Assembly: GCA_010645155.1 (NCBI GenBank)
Contig: CM021321.1
Coordinates: 2,906,538-2,970,537, forward strand
DNA from: Tigriopus japonicus
Lineage: Eukaryota > Arthropoda > Copepoda > Harpacticoida > Harpacticidae
Length of the DNA: 64,000 bases
Direction: 5' to 3'
In this document: one piece after another, positions 25,177 to 37,138 of the stretch
Layout of the letters: the number at the start of each line of letters is the position of its first letter
How positions within the stretch are numbered: the first letter of the stretch is position 1
Program-made: the position numbers and the translations under genes
Notes under the pieces: generated by a model
What the model was told of the DNA's origin: nothing
The model's input: the letters and a program-made list of their open reading frames with translations, nothing else
Databases searched by the model: none

Positions 25177-25804
25177 ATGACTTCAGAAGAAACGTCGTCC
25201 GTCACTCAAGAAAACGACGATCTCAAAGAGGAATTTGACGAGGAGGATCAAGAGATCGATCTCCGTGGCCGAAAGAAGACCTCCAAGAAGACAATCACCA
25301 AGACCGTTCAAATCATCAAACGCTCCACATCTCGACGAAGGGTTCGATCTCGACGTTACAGTGAATCCGATCCCTTAGTCATCCACGAGCCCATCACCAT
25401 CGCACCTCTGACCTTAACGCCGCAAAATCTAGTCCCGGAACCAGATTCCCTTGGTCGCCCGATCGAGAAATCCCAAAGTATGGGTCGTATTAGTCAACGG
25501 ATCTCGTTCTTGGACCCCAATATCCCCATTCGGCAACACCAATCTCTGTCAGATCAAGATGGCCGATCCAGGAATGGACTCACAACTGACAAGAGGAATA
25601 GCTTCTTCTCCGAGAATCCACTGAAAGTCACCGAGATCCCCATTTTCCACAATGGGTTACTCGCCCAAGGAGCTCACGAAGCCTTGAATGGCAATAGCGA
25701 CAACTTGGATGGGACCTCTTCGCTAAAGGCCAATGGGGTAATGACGCGCAAAAAGGACGAAAGGATCATCGATCTCCAAGTCGATCCTATCCTAAAACGG
25801 AGCG
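25177..25804 (+). CDS. Exon 1 of the unrecognised two-exon gene
   Basis: The ATG at 25177 follows a probable 5' UTR exon start at 25098. It encodes residues 1-209 plus one base, ending at a GTGAGT donor. The frame stays open into the intron until 25884, so the donor rather than a stop decides the end. Confidence 0.75.
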
Positions 25805-28800
25805 GTGAGTCGAGAATAGACGACAGAAAGATTTATCTCCATCTCTATCTCTTACCGTTAAAGCTTGGAATCAAGATTGGTTGAGGCTAATTTTGGAAAT
25901 CATTCTTGACAGCCTATCGTGCTTTGACTTAAGTAGTCGGAATAGGGCTGACTTGTTTGAAGACACTTTTAGTATGTAGGTACACACACTCGTTAGTAGC
26001 AGGCATGTTGGGCGCCTCATTGAAAAATGTTGGTCCAATTAAAGAACAAGTTCAGGGAATAACATGAAAAAAATTTCATGTAATTACGTAGTTCTTTTTG
26101 TGTTAATGGCAATTTTAATGAAGATTATAAAAGGACATAATTACGAGAGGGATAATGACCTCGTTTTAAATGCACCGCGAATAATCAACCCTTTTTTTTT
26201 AAACGTGTCTTTCTTTTTCAATCTAGACTCTCAAAAGGTTAATATTTTTACACATTAAAATGGCAGATTTCATCTAATTGGGAAAAGGGTCTCCAATTCC
26301 AATGTCAAACAGTAACACATTCCTTTTTTCATTTCAATTTTCATTCAAAAAAAAGTCAACTCCATAAAAAAGTGTTTCTTTACGCCATGAGCCCAATATC
26401 GCCTAAAAGAAGGATTTGATACGATTCTCAAATTGTCAGCTCATGATGCAATTGGATTAAGGGATCTCTAGATCATTAAACCTGAATTAAAGGTCCAATA
26501 TTTTCCTTTGAAGCGGATCAACACTTTGTTCGAAGGACCATCACCTTGATGGAGTCTCATCCATAAATGGCTTTAAGCGTAGATTTAAGACAATTTGCCA
26601 GTCATACTAGTGCATTATTCCCATCATATTTAGAGCATTCTCCGACATGACACAACAACTATTTCTTTTTCTTCCCGATCTTGAACTCAGATTTGGGCAT
26701 CATTTGCAACAGCTTCTAGAACGAACATCTTTGCCAATAGCTCCTTTGTCAACCAACATTACATGCATTTTTCCGTTTCAATCTCTTAATTGCACGTTAT
26801 GCAACTTTTCGAAATGCGTTGCCATATGTTCGTTTCCTCAGAGATCAAGTGAAAACTTGCCAAAAAATGATTGGCCCGATTGTTGACAAAGGAAAGAATT
26901 ATTGGCCGCAAATGTCGACGAGAACATGAAAAATGTGAAAACGTAATCATATTCATCCTCTGTCCAATCGATCCTGATTCTTTATGGATGTCATTGTGAA
27001 TGAATTTTGCATATTGAAGCCCATCAAGTACAGTATTTGTTCATTGAGGGAAGGAGAGAAGAAGGTACGGACTACGGAGATTGAACCTGGCATGAAATAA
27101 TATACTCGATGAGCGTTTCATTCATTTCGCGAATGCCATCAATTTCAGGGGGAATGAAGATAAATTGCCACAAGCGAGCGAAACAATTGAACTTGAGTGC
27201 CTAAAATGTCCCACTGAGAGCTTGGATGCAATCGAAAACTTCTACGTTGATATTTTAGAACCGATGTGGCTTAGTTTCTTAAAGTAAGTACTTCAAGAGA
27301 GAGTCGAGCTGTTTTCAGTACATCTTTAAGCAAAAACAAAATCGGACAAAAAGGAAAATGGGATTGCCAAATGGACTTACTCAAGAACATGATTGCTGTT
27401 GTGGTCAGAGTTGGCATTTGAAGTCGATGAAAGATGCACTTTTTGCTCTCTTGGGGTTCCAGCCCAAACAAGATTGAACAGCTCAAATTAGCTTGTCATG
27501 GTTGGAATTGAGCTCGTTGAAAATGAAACTCTTGAGGTAAATTGAAGTTGTTAGCAATCTTTGAATATGGTTTGCCTTAATTTTTTTACATCATGCTCAC
27601 AACAACCTCCAAGTAGTTGAACAAAAAAAAATCAAGCCTAAAAACTCTCAATCATGGCTGCAAAATTCTTTGAGAGAGTAGAATGTTCCTTCTGGAAAAA
27701 ACTCTTCAATATCAGAAGAAGTTGCCTTTATGTTTGAAAAATTCTTGATTTCTTTCTCTTGAATCAGATGTACAGTACAACGACGATACGAAATTCAGAG
27801 AGGAAAATCTTTTGCGAGTCTCCCTGTTCTTTGTAGGGATGAATTCGGGTCGGTTATGTGCCGGCTCAGTCTCGAATCGGATCGGTTCTCAAGTCGGTTC
27901 GTCGTGAGTCGGATCCAAAACCCTAGGAACCGATCCGGAATCGGAACCGAACTTTGAGAAGTCGACTCATAAACTTGAACGTAAAGTTACTTGGAAGCAC
28001 ACCTTTTGATTGTTTTCTCAAGTGTTTGCTTTACTGTTTCTTTCAAAAGACCCTTATCTAGCTAGGGCTCGGGCAAAGTAGCTAAATGCAACTTATACAA
28101 ACAATTGCAACTTTTGGCCATTAAAGTCAAATTTAGAAACTTTTCGATTTATTCGCAACAAATAGCAACTTCTGATCATTTCTTTTGTCTTGATCACTTA
28201 AATCCTGCGATACATTTAATGCACAAGGTCTTTCTGAACCTTTTCAAAGAAATAATATTACTTGTAATGTTGAAATAATTTGTGCCAAGCAAGCATGTGT
28301 TCTAAATAGAAGCCAAAGGTTAGAAAAAGACAAAATTTACGGTTATATTTTTGACCTGAAATGAGACACAAGTTTGTCAAATTTTAACAGTTTTTTTTGG
28401 GTTGGTTGCGGATTCTTTATTAGCACTACCAGATAGAGGTACAATAATTTTAATGAAAAAAGGTGGCATTTTTAGGCCAAGAAATAGCGATTTTATAAGG
28501 ACTTTTGTCGAATTGAGTGTACCTTTTACCAATTTTTAAGGTTGCAAAAAATGCAACTATTGGCCTAAAAAGCAGGAACGCTGTTCGAACCCTACTGAGT
28601 ATCTTTTAATATGAATTTTTAATTTAAAAATGTTATTTATCCTAAAAACCAGGAAAGAGGACAAACACTGATGTTGGAAGATATTTATTCAAGATCCCAT
28701 CCAATGCGATTCGTATTCGCACCTATCCGGATCTGATCCGGATCCAAGATTTTGATTTCGGTTCTGAACCTGACCCGATATTGTAAAGTCTAAGCCAGAC

Positions 28801-31800
28801 CCATCCGTAGTAGTTTGAAGCTCTTAGGATTTTTCAGCTCTATAAAAGTGTTTGCTCAAAGGCCAAGACTGCTAATCGTATCTTTTGATATCAGTGTATC
28901 GCATGGTTCGAAGAGAAAACTATTCAAAAGTATACATTTTCAGTTAATCTTGAAACGCATTTTTTTTTGTTTTTGAGATAAAAGTCGTATAAGGATATTT
29001 ATATTGTGACACGGAAAAAACGCAATTTTCCAAGCATTTGATTTAACCAATGACATCTCCAAAGATCCAAAGATTCGTTGGATTAGGTTGTTGTCAATTT
29101 GGTTGTCTTTGTTAACTACACATGTAATATATGTTTCTTTCCTTTTTTCGTTACTAAACACTAGTGATGGACCAAAAGGGCTCATAACCGAAACCGAAAG
29201 TTTCGGCCGAAAGAGGGCTTAACCGAAACCGAAACCGAAAGCAGTGTTCACTGTTTACAAAATTGTTCAAATGCAAAATCCGCCTTAAAAATTAGATTGT
29301 GTTCGATTTTGGGTAGTCGCAAATTTTGAAAAATCCTATAACTTAAATTTCAGAAGTTTTTAAACCAATTTTTTTTCGATTTTGTTGTCAAACTCCATTT
29401 TATATAGTGCTTGTCTGCTTTCGGTTTCGGTAGGCATAACCGAAACCGAAACCGAAATTTCGGCCGAAAGCGCTTTCGGTCCATCACTACTAAACACCAT
29501 AAATGGTGTTGACCTGTTCTTGCAAAATGCGATCGACGCGTCGCACTCCAGTTACAACCATAGATAAATAAAATAGAGATATCTCAATTTTGACGTCGAC
29601 AAAACCGCCCTCTATGAGGGATTACCTAACAACATTGGTAAAAATGATTGTTTCATAAGTAGGGACGGGCAAATAGTGTAAAAAGATTTTTGGTAACATA
29701 AACCCATTTTTCTGCACTTTTGCACTTTTCACCTTTATTTACGTTTTTGGCCAAAATTGACAAATTGTTAAGAAAATGTAGTGGCTTTTGTAAGAATTTT
29801 TAGTTTCAAGATCAAATTTTGAACTAGTCAAAAAAGCTTGTATTTGCAATCAACCATTCTTAGCACCTTGAAGAAATATGTGCATTTCAGACGCAAAACT
29901 CACACTTTATTCACCATCTTGGCTTTAACTACAACATCCTGTTTACTAAACTAAATATTAAACAAAAGAATCTCATTGCATCCAACCAACAAATAGCAAA
30001 CCTAAAGAAACTCATGTTATGGTAATGGAATGATCTATAAACAATATAGATTGTAGAATTAGGTTTGTTGCCTACAAAGATCACTATTTCTAAAAAAAGG
30101 CCGTTATAAACTTAAAATCATCAAGCTAAGGATACATCAATGTAGCACTACACATTGTTTAATTGACTTGGAGATATTACTTTTAAGTTCCAAAAGTATT
30201 TGAGGGCAGTTTTGATGGGATGAGACAATGAATGCCACATTTGAAATTGAGTTCTGGTAATTGGGCCATGGGCCAAATATTGAAGTAATGTCGCTAAAAA
30301 CTTGCTTAAAACACATTTTTGACTATTTTCTTTGATGCAATTGTTAGGCACACGTGGGTATTTTTCTGTTCAATTTTCAATGTCTATTTTTGAACAACTT
30401 GAAGGACGAAAACAGAGTGATGTAAAGCCATATAAAACAATTGCTAAATATATTTCGACAATATTTTAGGTACATACATCCACAAGACCACCTTAGGAAT
30501 GAAAAATTCAGAAGATTGTTGACTATAGTATTTTTAATGACTTTACATCCTTTTTTCTAGTGACCTAATTAATAGAACTCTATTACTTGTGCGGCATTGT
30601 CTCCTCACCTCAAACTAGTCTCAAATGTCTTTAGAACTTGTAAATGACTTCTCCTGCTCAATTAGGAGCCGTGGGTATTCCATGAATGACGTTTTAAGTC
30701 CAAAAAGAAGTTATTTGCTCTTTTTTGGCATTTATTTGCACTTTTTTGACATTTATTTGCTCTTTTTTGACACTTATTTGCTCTTTTTTCGACATTTGTT
30801 TGCTCTTTTTTGACATTTATTTGCACTTTCAACATTTTTTTGCACTTTGTTTTGCACTTTTGGGCACATTTTTTTGCAACTTTTAGTAACTATAAGGGTA
30901 AGATTATTTGCACTTTCTGCCCGTCACTATTCATAAGGAACGTCATAGAGTGCGCCACCGTGTTTGTAACGCAAATATCATTTTTGAAGTTCGATTCTCA
31001 GAGTCAATTCAGAAAATACAGCCTACGTCATCTAGAGGTCACGGATCTCCGCACTGTCACGGCGGTCTGCCTGCTTAGCTAGAATTGAGAAGTCTGAGGG
31101 TAGTTTGTGGGGATTACCTAACAACATTGGTAAAATTGAGGGTTTCATAAGGAACGTCATAGAGTGCGCTACCTTGTTTGTAACGCAAATATCCTTTTTG
31201 AAGTTCGATTCTCAGAGTCAATTCAGAAAATACAGCCTACGTCATCTAGAGGTCACGGATCTCCGCACTGTCACGGCGGTCTGCCTGCTTAGCTAGAATT
31301 GAGAAGTCTGGGGGTAGTTTGTGTTACAACGTACTCCACGATTTAACCAATGACTTTTTAGGAGTCCTCTTCTTATCACACAACTAGAGCTTTCCAGGGG
31401 GATATTCAATTTGAAAATTCAAGTTATAATAGTTTATCATATGATAAATAGATATTGATGAAATATCTATGAGTTATCTTATTTAGCTGGCTCTCATTAG
31501 GTATCTATATCTAAATGAGTTTCGACTCATATATAAGAACCTTTTTGATATCTTTGAACTTTTATCGCTTTGGAAAATGTGATAGTGTTAGTTCTTTTAA
31601 GTGCCTTTACTTAGAGCTATTTGAGCTAATAAAAATGTAAACCTTCACAAAATATCTGTTTATGTCTATTTGACGCCATTAGATGTTTTGATATTCGAGC
31701 AAACACATGTTAACCACCGTGAATATTTCTTAAATTTATTTGAAAGAACCCCATTTTAGGGTTTCAACATTTCCTCTGCAGTTTGGTTTTAAATTGTTAA

Positions 31801-32691
31801 CGACTCGTTCGGTTTTAATTGGTATGAAAGTCTGATGTTTTCATCTCTTACTTCACATAAATGTCTCCAAAAATCTCTTGTAGATGCTACATATACGTTT
31901 GCACAAAATTATTCATATGTTTGAGTGGTTTAAACAAGTAACGGCATGAATAAAATAAGAACTCATTTCTAGTATTGCCTCTAAGATTACAATCTTTGAA
32001 GAAACGAAAGGAAAGAAAAATGGCAACCAATAGCTCATTTAGTTTGCAACATCAAATAGCCTGTTCGTGATCAGAAAATTCGTCCTTTCAATCGAAAAAC
32101 AACATGCAAATGAGAGTCGTTAATTCTGCCAAATGTGACTGAATTTCAAGATTGAACATGCAAATTTCAAGCGCGAGGAGACGAAGATTATAATGAACTT
32201 GCAATTCAGGTCCCAGTGGGCAAAAATGAACAATGTAATTACAATCTCATAAACTCGTATCTCTCGGCATCATTGCATATTCAACACCCATTTGTTGCAA
32301 TCTTCGTGACCATCAACTAAAACGGGATGCTCATCTTGTTTTTCTTCCAGAATCGACGCATCGTCAAAAGGAGACTGAAGCCCACTTTTATGACGCCAAA
32401 TCTCCGGCCAACACTTTGCCGAGGAAATCGATCATGAAACCCGCAAAGAACGGGCTCACTTGGCCCGTGGAACTGGTCGTGACCCACGTGGAACCGCATT
32501 TGGCAGCCCCAAAGGAAGAGAGCAAACAATACAAGATTCGGCTAAAGCTTGATTCATGGTTCATCACCGTCCATCAGACTGTCCGATGGTCGGAGTTGAA
32601 GAACCATAAAAACATCGAGATTGATGGCATTTCAAGACTGAAGATTCATCAAAATGCCTTTGCCTTTGAGTATTCGGTCATGGAGTTTTAA
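25177..32691 (+). CDS. Unrecognised basic/acidic protein (2 exons, 322 aa)
   Basis: Exons 25177-25804 and 32351-32691. The donor G/GTGAGT leaves one base and the acceptor TTTCTTCCAG supplies two, restoring a Glu codon; the join gives 323 codons including stop. The N-terminus is acidic (EEFDEEDQEID, about 18-28), followed by a Lys/Arg- and Ser/Thr-rich stretch (about 31-62, with RSTSRRRVRSRR) that looks like a nuclear-localisation or phosphorylation region. A low-complexity middle with SQSMGR- and RISFLDPN-type segments follows. The C-terminal exon encodes a compact, folded-looking part (GLTWPVELVV... to FEYSVMEF) that I cannot assign. No signal peptide or membrane segment. Codon use in exon 1 is GC-richer than the surrounding DNA, as expected for a real exon. 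Function unknown. Confidence 0.75.
27834..28809. mobile_element. Probable decayed hAT-like element (TCGGATCGG-rich)
   Basis: The left end TAGGGATGAATTCGGGTCGG and the mirrored right end (reads TACGGATGGGTCTGG on the other strand) resemble each other. The flanks GTTCTTTG and GTAGTTTG agree at 6 of 8 bases. Both ends are crowded with TCGGTT/ATCGG/ATCCGG motifs. The interior is AT-rich with no open frame of note. Confidence 0.55.
29162..29489. mobile_element. hAT-like MITE (ACCGAA family), intact
   Basis: Ends TAGTGATGGACC and GGTCCATCACTA are perfect 12-bp inverted repeats, flanked by a perfect 8-bp duplication CTAAACAC (29154-29161 and 29490-29497). Both halves carry repeated ACCGAA/TTCGGT and GGCCGAAAG motifs. 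328 bp, non-coding. Confidence 0.9.
29660..30929. mobile_element. hAT-like transposon nested in a MITE, 1270 bp
   Basis: Starts TAGGGACGGGCAAATAG and ends CTGCCCGTCACTA (imperfect inverted repeats), flanked by a perfect 8-bp duplication TTCATAAG (29652-29659 and 30930-30937). The right subterminal region holds about ten units of TTTGCACTTTT/TTTGCTCTTTT; the left has TTTTGCACTTTTGCACTTTT. No transposase frame is visible, so it is non-autonomous. Confidence 0.9.
30713..30880. repeat. Subterminal array of about 22-bp T-rich units
   Basis: Repeated ATTTATTTGCTCTTTTTTGAC-like units with TGCACTT variants, inside the right end of the hAT-like element 29660-30929. The array gives an artefactual repetitive open frame. 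Confidence 0.8.
30938..31322 (+). repeat. Tandem duplication of about 190 bp
   Basis: GGAACGTCATAGAGTGCG at 30938 recurs at about 31151, and both are followed by almost identical sequence through TCAGAAAATACAGCCTACGTC to GAGAAGTCTG. The second unit is preceded by GGATTACCTAACAACATTGG, which belongs near the element's left end, so the duplication joined two parts of the MITE. Confidence 0.85.
32351..32691 (+). CDS. Exon 2 of the unrecognised two-exon gene
   Basis: Begins after a strong polypyrimidine tract and CAG. The frame is open from the acceptor, upstream of its first ATG at 32416, which supports a spliced exon rather than a separate small gene. Stops at TAA 32689-32691. Confidence 0.75.
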
Positions 32692-32895
32692 GAAACACCA
32701 AGGAGAAAATGGCACTTTTTTGGGCATAGAAAAGAATTCTAATTGATGTTTGCGTCGGGCAACTAAATATGAATAGCGAAATATATAATACGAATCTCCC
32801 CGTGGGCAAAACGATACATGTATTCTCAAGATTCATGAAATATAAATAAGTATTTGAGGTGAGCTTATTTGGTTTTACACATTTTTATCAATTAT

Positions 32896-34479
32896 CTATT
32901 TAGTATTACTTTCGTTATTCATGATGGTGTCGTTGTTATTCTGTACGATTGTACCAACTTCATGTGAAAGGTTTGGGATGCAAACATGGCTAAGCCGATT
33001 CACCACATTAGCCTCCGTCTCAACAAACTCCGGTCTTTGAAAATAACCTATATGATTGCGTCGGAAATGCCGAATGATGACTATGACAACAAGGCCAATG
33101 ATGATATAAATCAAAGCGTGAATGCAAAAAGACAGTCCCATATGGTAGTCTTGAGTGCCTTCGAACAAGAGATGATAGAGCGGGGCCAAACCAGATGCGA
33201 TGGATTGAACGACAGCCAAGAATCCGAAAAGTTTCCCGATATCTTTTTCCTCCACCAAGGAGGCCAATGAAGCTCGGGTGGCGATGATTCCGGCCAAGTT
33301 GAACATATCCAAGAAACTTCCAATGAACAAATGTGCCCGATCCGTGGCTAATAGAAAAGTTATCGAGCGGAGAAAACCGCCGATGACGGAGATGAGGATA
33401 ATGGTCGGGTCAGAGAAATGGTAAACTTGCTTCAGCACAGGGACCATGACAGCCAGGCAAAAGATGCCCCATGCCATGAAGATTGCATAAAAAGTATTCC
33501 ACCACATCGTGAATTCTGCTAGATCCTCAGAAGGAAACACTTCTCGAACATACATCACATCTGTGATCTTCTCACCTTGGCTTACAAGTTCCAAGAAGAA
33601 GAAGATCACAATCAACAGCCACGTGACACGGTTTCCAGTTTCCCGTTTCTTTACTCCAATAGTCAACGTCTTGCTTAAATTTTTGGGTTTGAAAAATTCC
33701 TTCATCATTTTTCCGGAGGAAAGTTCAAAATCCGGATCGTCTGTGTCCGTCACCACAATCGGAACTTGATCTGATCTGCTCACAGCCTTCTTTAATTTCA
33801 GGAATGCCGGAACGGACAAGATCCCTGCCAAGATTAGGATCAAGGATAAGATGTAAATGGGAGCATGGCCCGCAAACGAATCGATGGGGCCTCCAATCAA
33901 GTCACCCAGAGCAAGGCCTAACAAGAACACGGCTTCCAAAATGGCCATTCGTGAGGACAGAGTCTCCTTAGGGGCTACGTCGACGATATACGCAAAGGCG
34001 CCCAACATCAACAAGGGGAGACCACCAAACAGATCATGGATAGTTTCGAATAGGATATAATCAGGTCCAACGGTCTCAATTGAAGCCAATGTGACAAAAA
34101 CCGCATCCGCAATGACAAATCCAATCAATGGCAAGGCAATCAACAACTTCCGTCCAAACCGGTCAGACCACGGTCCTGCCAACATGGCCAAAACAATACA
34201 GGGCAGTGCTTTGATGGCGGCCGACACAAAGACCAATCGGTAGATCTGAAACTCCACGTACGTTTCTGCCTCTTTATTTTCTGGTTTGTCCAGATTGGCA
34301 CACACTTCCTCAGAGTAAGTGGTTCCATTTCCAAATAGGGAACTACCAAGCTCACAAGTTCGCTCGAAATAGAGGTCAAAATTGCTATTCAGAACCAAAC
34401 CAACGCTTAGAGCAAAGAAGAACACGGGCGGTTCAACGGAGATAGCCCGAATAATGGAGGGTAGAGTACCACTACTCAT
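32896..34479 (-). CDS. SLC46-like major facilitator transporter (single exon, 527 aa)
   Basis: Proton-coupled-type MFS carrier of the plasma or endolysosomal membrane; the family includes folate, heme and muropeptide carriers, but the substrate cannot be told from sequence. The first ATG in the open frame is at 34479. The frame continues upstream to 34611 without an ATG. About 12 hydrophobic segments are seen. Family marks: the SVEPPVFFF start of TM1 (residues 14-22), the TM2-TM3 motif GPWSDRFGRK at 102-111, an extracellular loop with Cys42, Cys60 and the NGT sequon at N51, a long central loop (about 255-290) rich in acidic and basic residues, and a cytoplasmic tail of about 60 polar residues. 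The gene is uninterrupted while its neighbours have huge introns, and it is convergent with the gene ending at 32691. A spliced 5' UTR is possible (TTATGGCCTTCAG at about 34570). Confidence 0.85.
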   Translation of the reverse strand: MSSGTLPSIIRAISVEPPVFFFALSVGLVLNSNFDLYFERTCELGSSLFGNGTTYSEEVCANLDKPENKEAETYVEFQIYRLVFVSAAIKALPCIVLAMLAGPWSDRFGRKLLIALPLIGFVIADAVFVTLASIETVGPDYILFETIHDLFGGLPLLMLGAFAYIVDVAPKETLSSRMAILEAVFLLGLALGDLIGGPIDSFAGHAPIYILSLILILAGILSVPAFLKLKKAVSRSDQVPIVVTDTDDPDFELSSGKMMKEFFKPKNLSKTLTIGVKKRETGNRVTWLLIVIFFFLELVSQGEKITDVMYVREVFPSEDLAEFTMWWNTFYAIFMAWGIFCLAVMVPVLKQVYHFSDPTIILISVIGGFLRSITFLLATDRAHLFIGSFLDMFNLAGIIATRASLASLVEEKDIGKLFGFLAVVQSIASGLAPLYHLLFEGTQDYHMGLSFCIHALIYIIIGLVVIVIIRHFRRNHIGYFQRPEFVETEANVVNRLSHVCIPNLSHEVGTIVQNNNDTIMNNESNTK

Positions 34480-36430
34480 GGTGGACCCCAATACTAGGCC
34501 TCGTTGCGAAGGTACAATGGGTTGTCCAAACGAAAGTAAAGCGGTTCTCAAACTGAAGAATTTAGGGCACTGAAGGCCATAAATTGCTTTTCTTGTTATC
34601 AGCGAGCCCAATCCACTCTTCTTGCCCGCTTAACGATATGAGAAGGCCATAAAAGAATTGAAGTTAATCCTTAATATTCCTACGTAGGTTGTTGGAATAC
34701 AATCTTTAAGCAAAAAATCACAGCCTTCAATAAATGAACACCTTATTATGAATTGAGGGAAATTATGAAGTGTGCCAGAACTTACAATACGTAATTTCAG
34801 AGTTCCAACCACTGAACCTCGTCGGATGCACTTCATTCAAAGAAATTAAGTTTTCAAAATAGAGAGATTGAATTTAAAAAACTAAACCTGACTTTCTCTT
34901 AGAGTAAAAGACAGGCTGCCTTGAACAGAAGTGGTGATTTTAGAATGAATCGAAAGCCGTACAAAAAAGCCTTTGTAAATGCTGTTTAATGTTTGCATTT
35001 TAGCTCAAAACGGCTGTTAATTTTCGTTTTCTCATTTATTTATTTGATATATCGAACCATTACTACGTATTTTAAGTAAATACAAACAACTTCAAACCCA
35101 ATTTCCGAAAAAGATGCTTCAGTGTGATGAAGACCATTTTTTCAGCACAGTATGTAGTAAAGGTTTTGTGATGTTCGACTGAGGTTTGAAGAAGAAGTTT
35201 AGAAAGGGTTCTTTAAGGAATTCCAAATATTAGAAAACCCTTTCATTAAATATTCTTCAAATTTTCATTTGTAAACACAAATTAGTGCCCTAAAAATGTT
35301 TGTGAAGATACAACACATCTAAGCGAGGCAAATGTAAGGGAACAAGAGCTTACTTTTTACATGCATCTTGGGGAGACAAAGTTTGGGTAATATGAAAAGA
35401 GAGAAATATTTAAAAAGTCTTAACAAAACTAATACAACATAAGGTGCTTGTATCTTTTCAAGTTTTTAGAATACATTTTTAGGTTATGATAAAACGATTA
35501 CAGCGGAGATGGAAACGTCTGAAGGGCTCTAGCTTGAGTAAACATACTGTAGGTATTGTAAAAAAGATTATCTCCCTAAAACACAGTCCCGGTACAAAAT
35601 ATGCCATGAAAACTTAACTGATGCTCTAAACCTACCCGTGAACGTTGCTTTTCTCATAATATTAAAAAAAAAACACCAAGTAACATATCTTTTTTTTGCG
35701 TTGGCATCTCAGATTGACATCTCAGATTGACAACGTCACACCAAAAAGAAATAAATTATTGAGGTTCGAAATTTATTTTTTAATCATGACCCTCTATACT
35801 CATATTAGGAGCTAATAGCTCGGATGATACGGTAGTTATTTCAAACACTTAAGTATAGTTGTGTATCCTCGCTTCGAGTTTCGCGCTAACATACCGATTT
35901 CAGAACGAAACCCCTTTCTTTCTGCGAGTGTACTTGGCATCCGGCGTCAACCCAAGCATAGTTGCGAGCCGTGAGTACACACGACACGTATACTTTCCTA
36001 CACTAGTTCCCCTTTTGGCAACTACACTCGTCGTCAGTGAGCCCGCAAAAAGATAGAGCGAGTAAGGAAACAACGTGAATCAACTGATTATTAGTACTGT
36101 GGCCGAGAATAGCTTTGATCTACTAACAAAACAGGAACACTGATTTCTTAAGGAGATTCGATTATGTCAGTTGTTTCAAGGTGTCAAAGGGTGGATCATG
36201 GAACAAGAAGTGGGTCGGTCAACATAACACATGATTCAATTATTTTGATTTAGGGATGAAAATTGAAGGCTGTAATATTGCTCAAAAATCACTTCACACT
36301 GACACTTGTAAATTATCCGTAACCCTATTTGCTACAAGCATTGAAGTTGTAGCATGGTTAACAGTGGAGAAAAAAAGGGTATGCTTTTGCCTCGAAAATG
36401 AAAGGAATATTAACAGCAATTTCGAAACCA
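34480..36430. other. Upstream region of the transporter, no other gene seen
   Basis: AT-rich sequence presumed to carry the transporter's promoter and 5' UTR. No element or open frame that I can support. Confidence 0.4.
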
Positions 36431-36439
36431 CAGCCAATT

Positions 36440-36575
36440 CCCATTGTGCTTCCCACCCACAGATAGAGAAACATTCTGACACCATGCTACTGTGTGTACT
36501 AGTGAGTAGCTATCGGAAAATGGATGAAGCAATGACTGACTTTGTAAAGCCGACCACCCATTTCATTTGGCCTGT
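36440..36575 (+). mobile_element. Diverged SINE tail
   Basis: CCCACCCACAGATAGAGAAAC through ACCATGC, then a GATGAAGCAATGACTGACTT segment, follows the order of the tail of the SINE at 12038-12275. The tRNA-like head is missing or unrecognisable. Confidence 0.45.
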
Positions 36576-36831
36576 AGGAAAATCCATTACGCTGCAAATA
36601 ATGTGATTCAGTTCTATGCTCTCAAAAACCTCGTTTCATCAAGCTTATCCTCACTTTCGTCTTGACCTACATTTGGGGCAAGGTCGAGTTAAAACGCATT
36701 TATGTGCGGTCAGCCTGATGAAATCAAAATAAGAAATACTGTTCACAGTTTACAGCTGATCCACTTATATAAATCTAAAATTTTGCCATCCGTTTGGTCT
36801 CAATCAATATGCCACCAAACAGAAGCTAATA

Positions 36832-37012
36832 GTGTAGGTACAAGGGCCTACAAATGAGCAATCACAGAGTTGTGAGCTCACAAGCTTGGTACTATGAATG
36901 ACTTTTGAACCCACGATTTTGGAATTTCGACATAGCTCCTGGGCCCACCAAAAATCACCATTTTGACCACATGTGGGACCAGGCCCACTGGTTGCCGACC
37001 CCTGTTGTAGTG
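36832..37012. mobile_element. hAT-like MITE (CAGGGGTC family), copy 2, left end lost
   Basis: The right end GGTTGCCGACCCCTG is intact at about 36998-37012, and the interior has the family's GGGCCCACCA, ACATGTGGGACCAGGCCCAC and TAGCTCCTGGGCCC blocks. The left terminal repeat is not found, so the copy is truncated or eroded. Confidence 0.7.
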
Positions 37013-37138
37013 GAACTACCATCGATGTCACCAAAGAAGTCCAATCTTCACTTGAGATTTCGCCAGCCACTTCTAGGCATCGCCTCCAAGGTGTCTTTTC
37101 CTTCACTTTCCTCACCAATTAAAAGAGTCCCATGGAAC

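Larger units (their letters stand above)
29559..31322. mobile_element. TAGATAAAT MITE, copy 2, interrupted and internally duplicated
   Basis: The left part 29559-29659 matches the copy at 17173. It is then split by the hAT-like element 29660-30929 and resumes at 30938 with the continuing sequence (GGAACGTCATAGAG...). The resumed part is tandemly duplicated. GTTACAAC occurs at 29551-29558 and again at 31323-31330, a candidate 8-bp target duplication, although the right end does not mirror the left. The expected TAGATAAAT right terminus is absent. Confidence 0.7.

Noticed and set aside
30625..31296. Repeated 60-90-codon frames as genes
   Set aside because: They are translations of a T-rich subterminal array and of a tandemly duplicated MITE segment.
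34480..34611. N-terminal extension of the SLC46-like transporter
   Set aside because: The extended frame has no ATG start, and the ATG at 34479 gives the length and TM1 position usual for the family.
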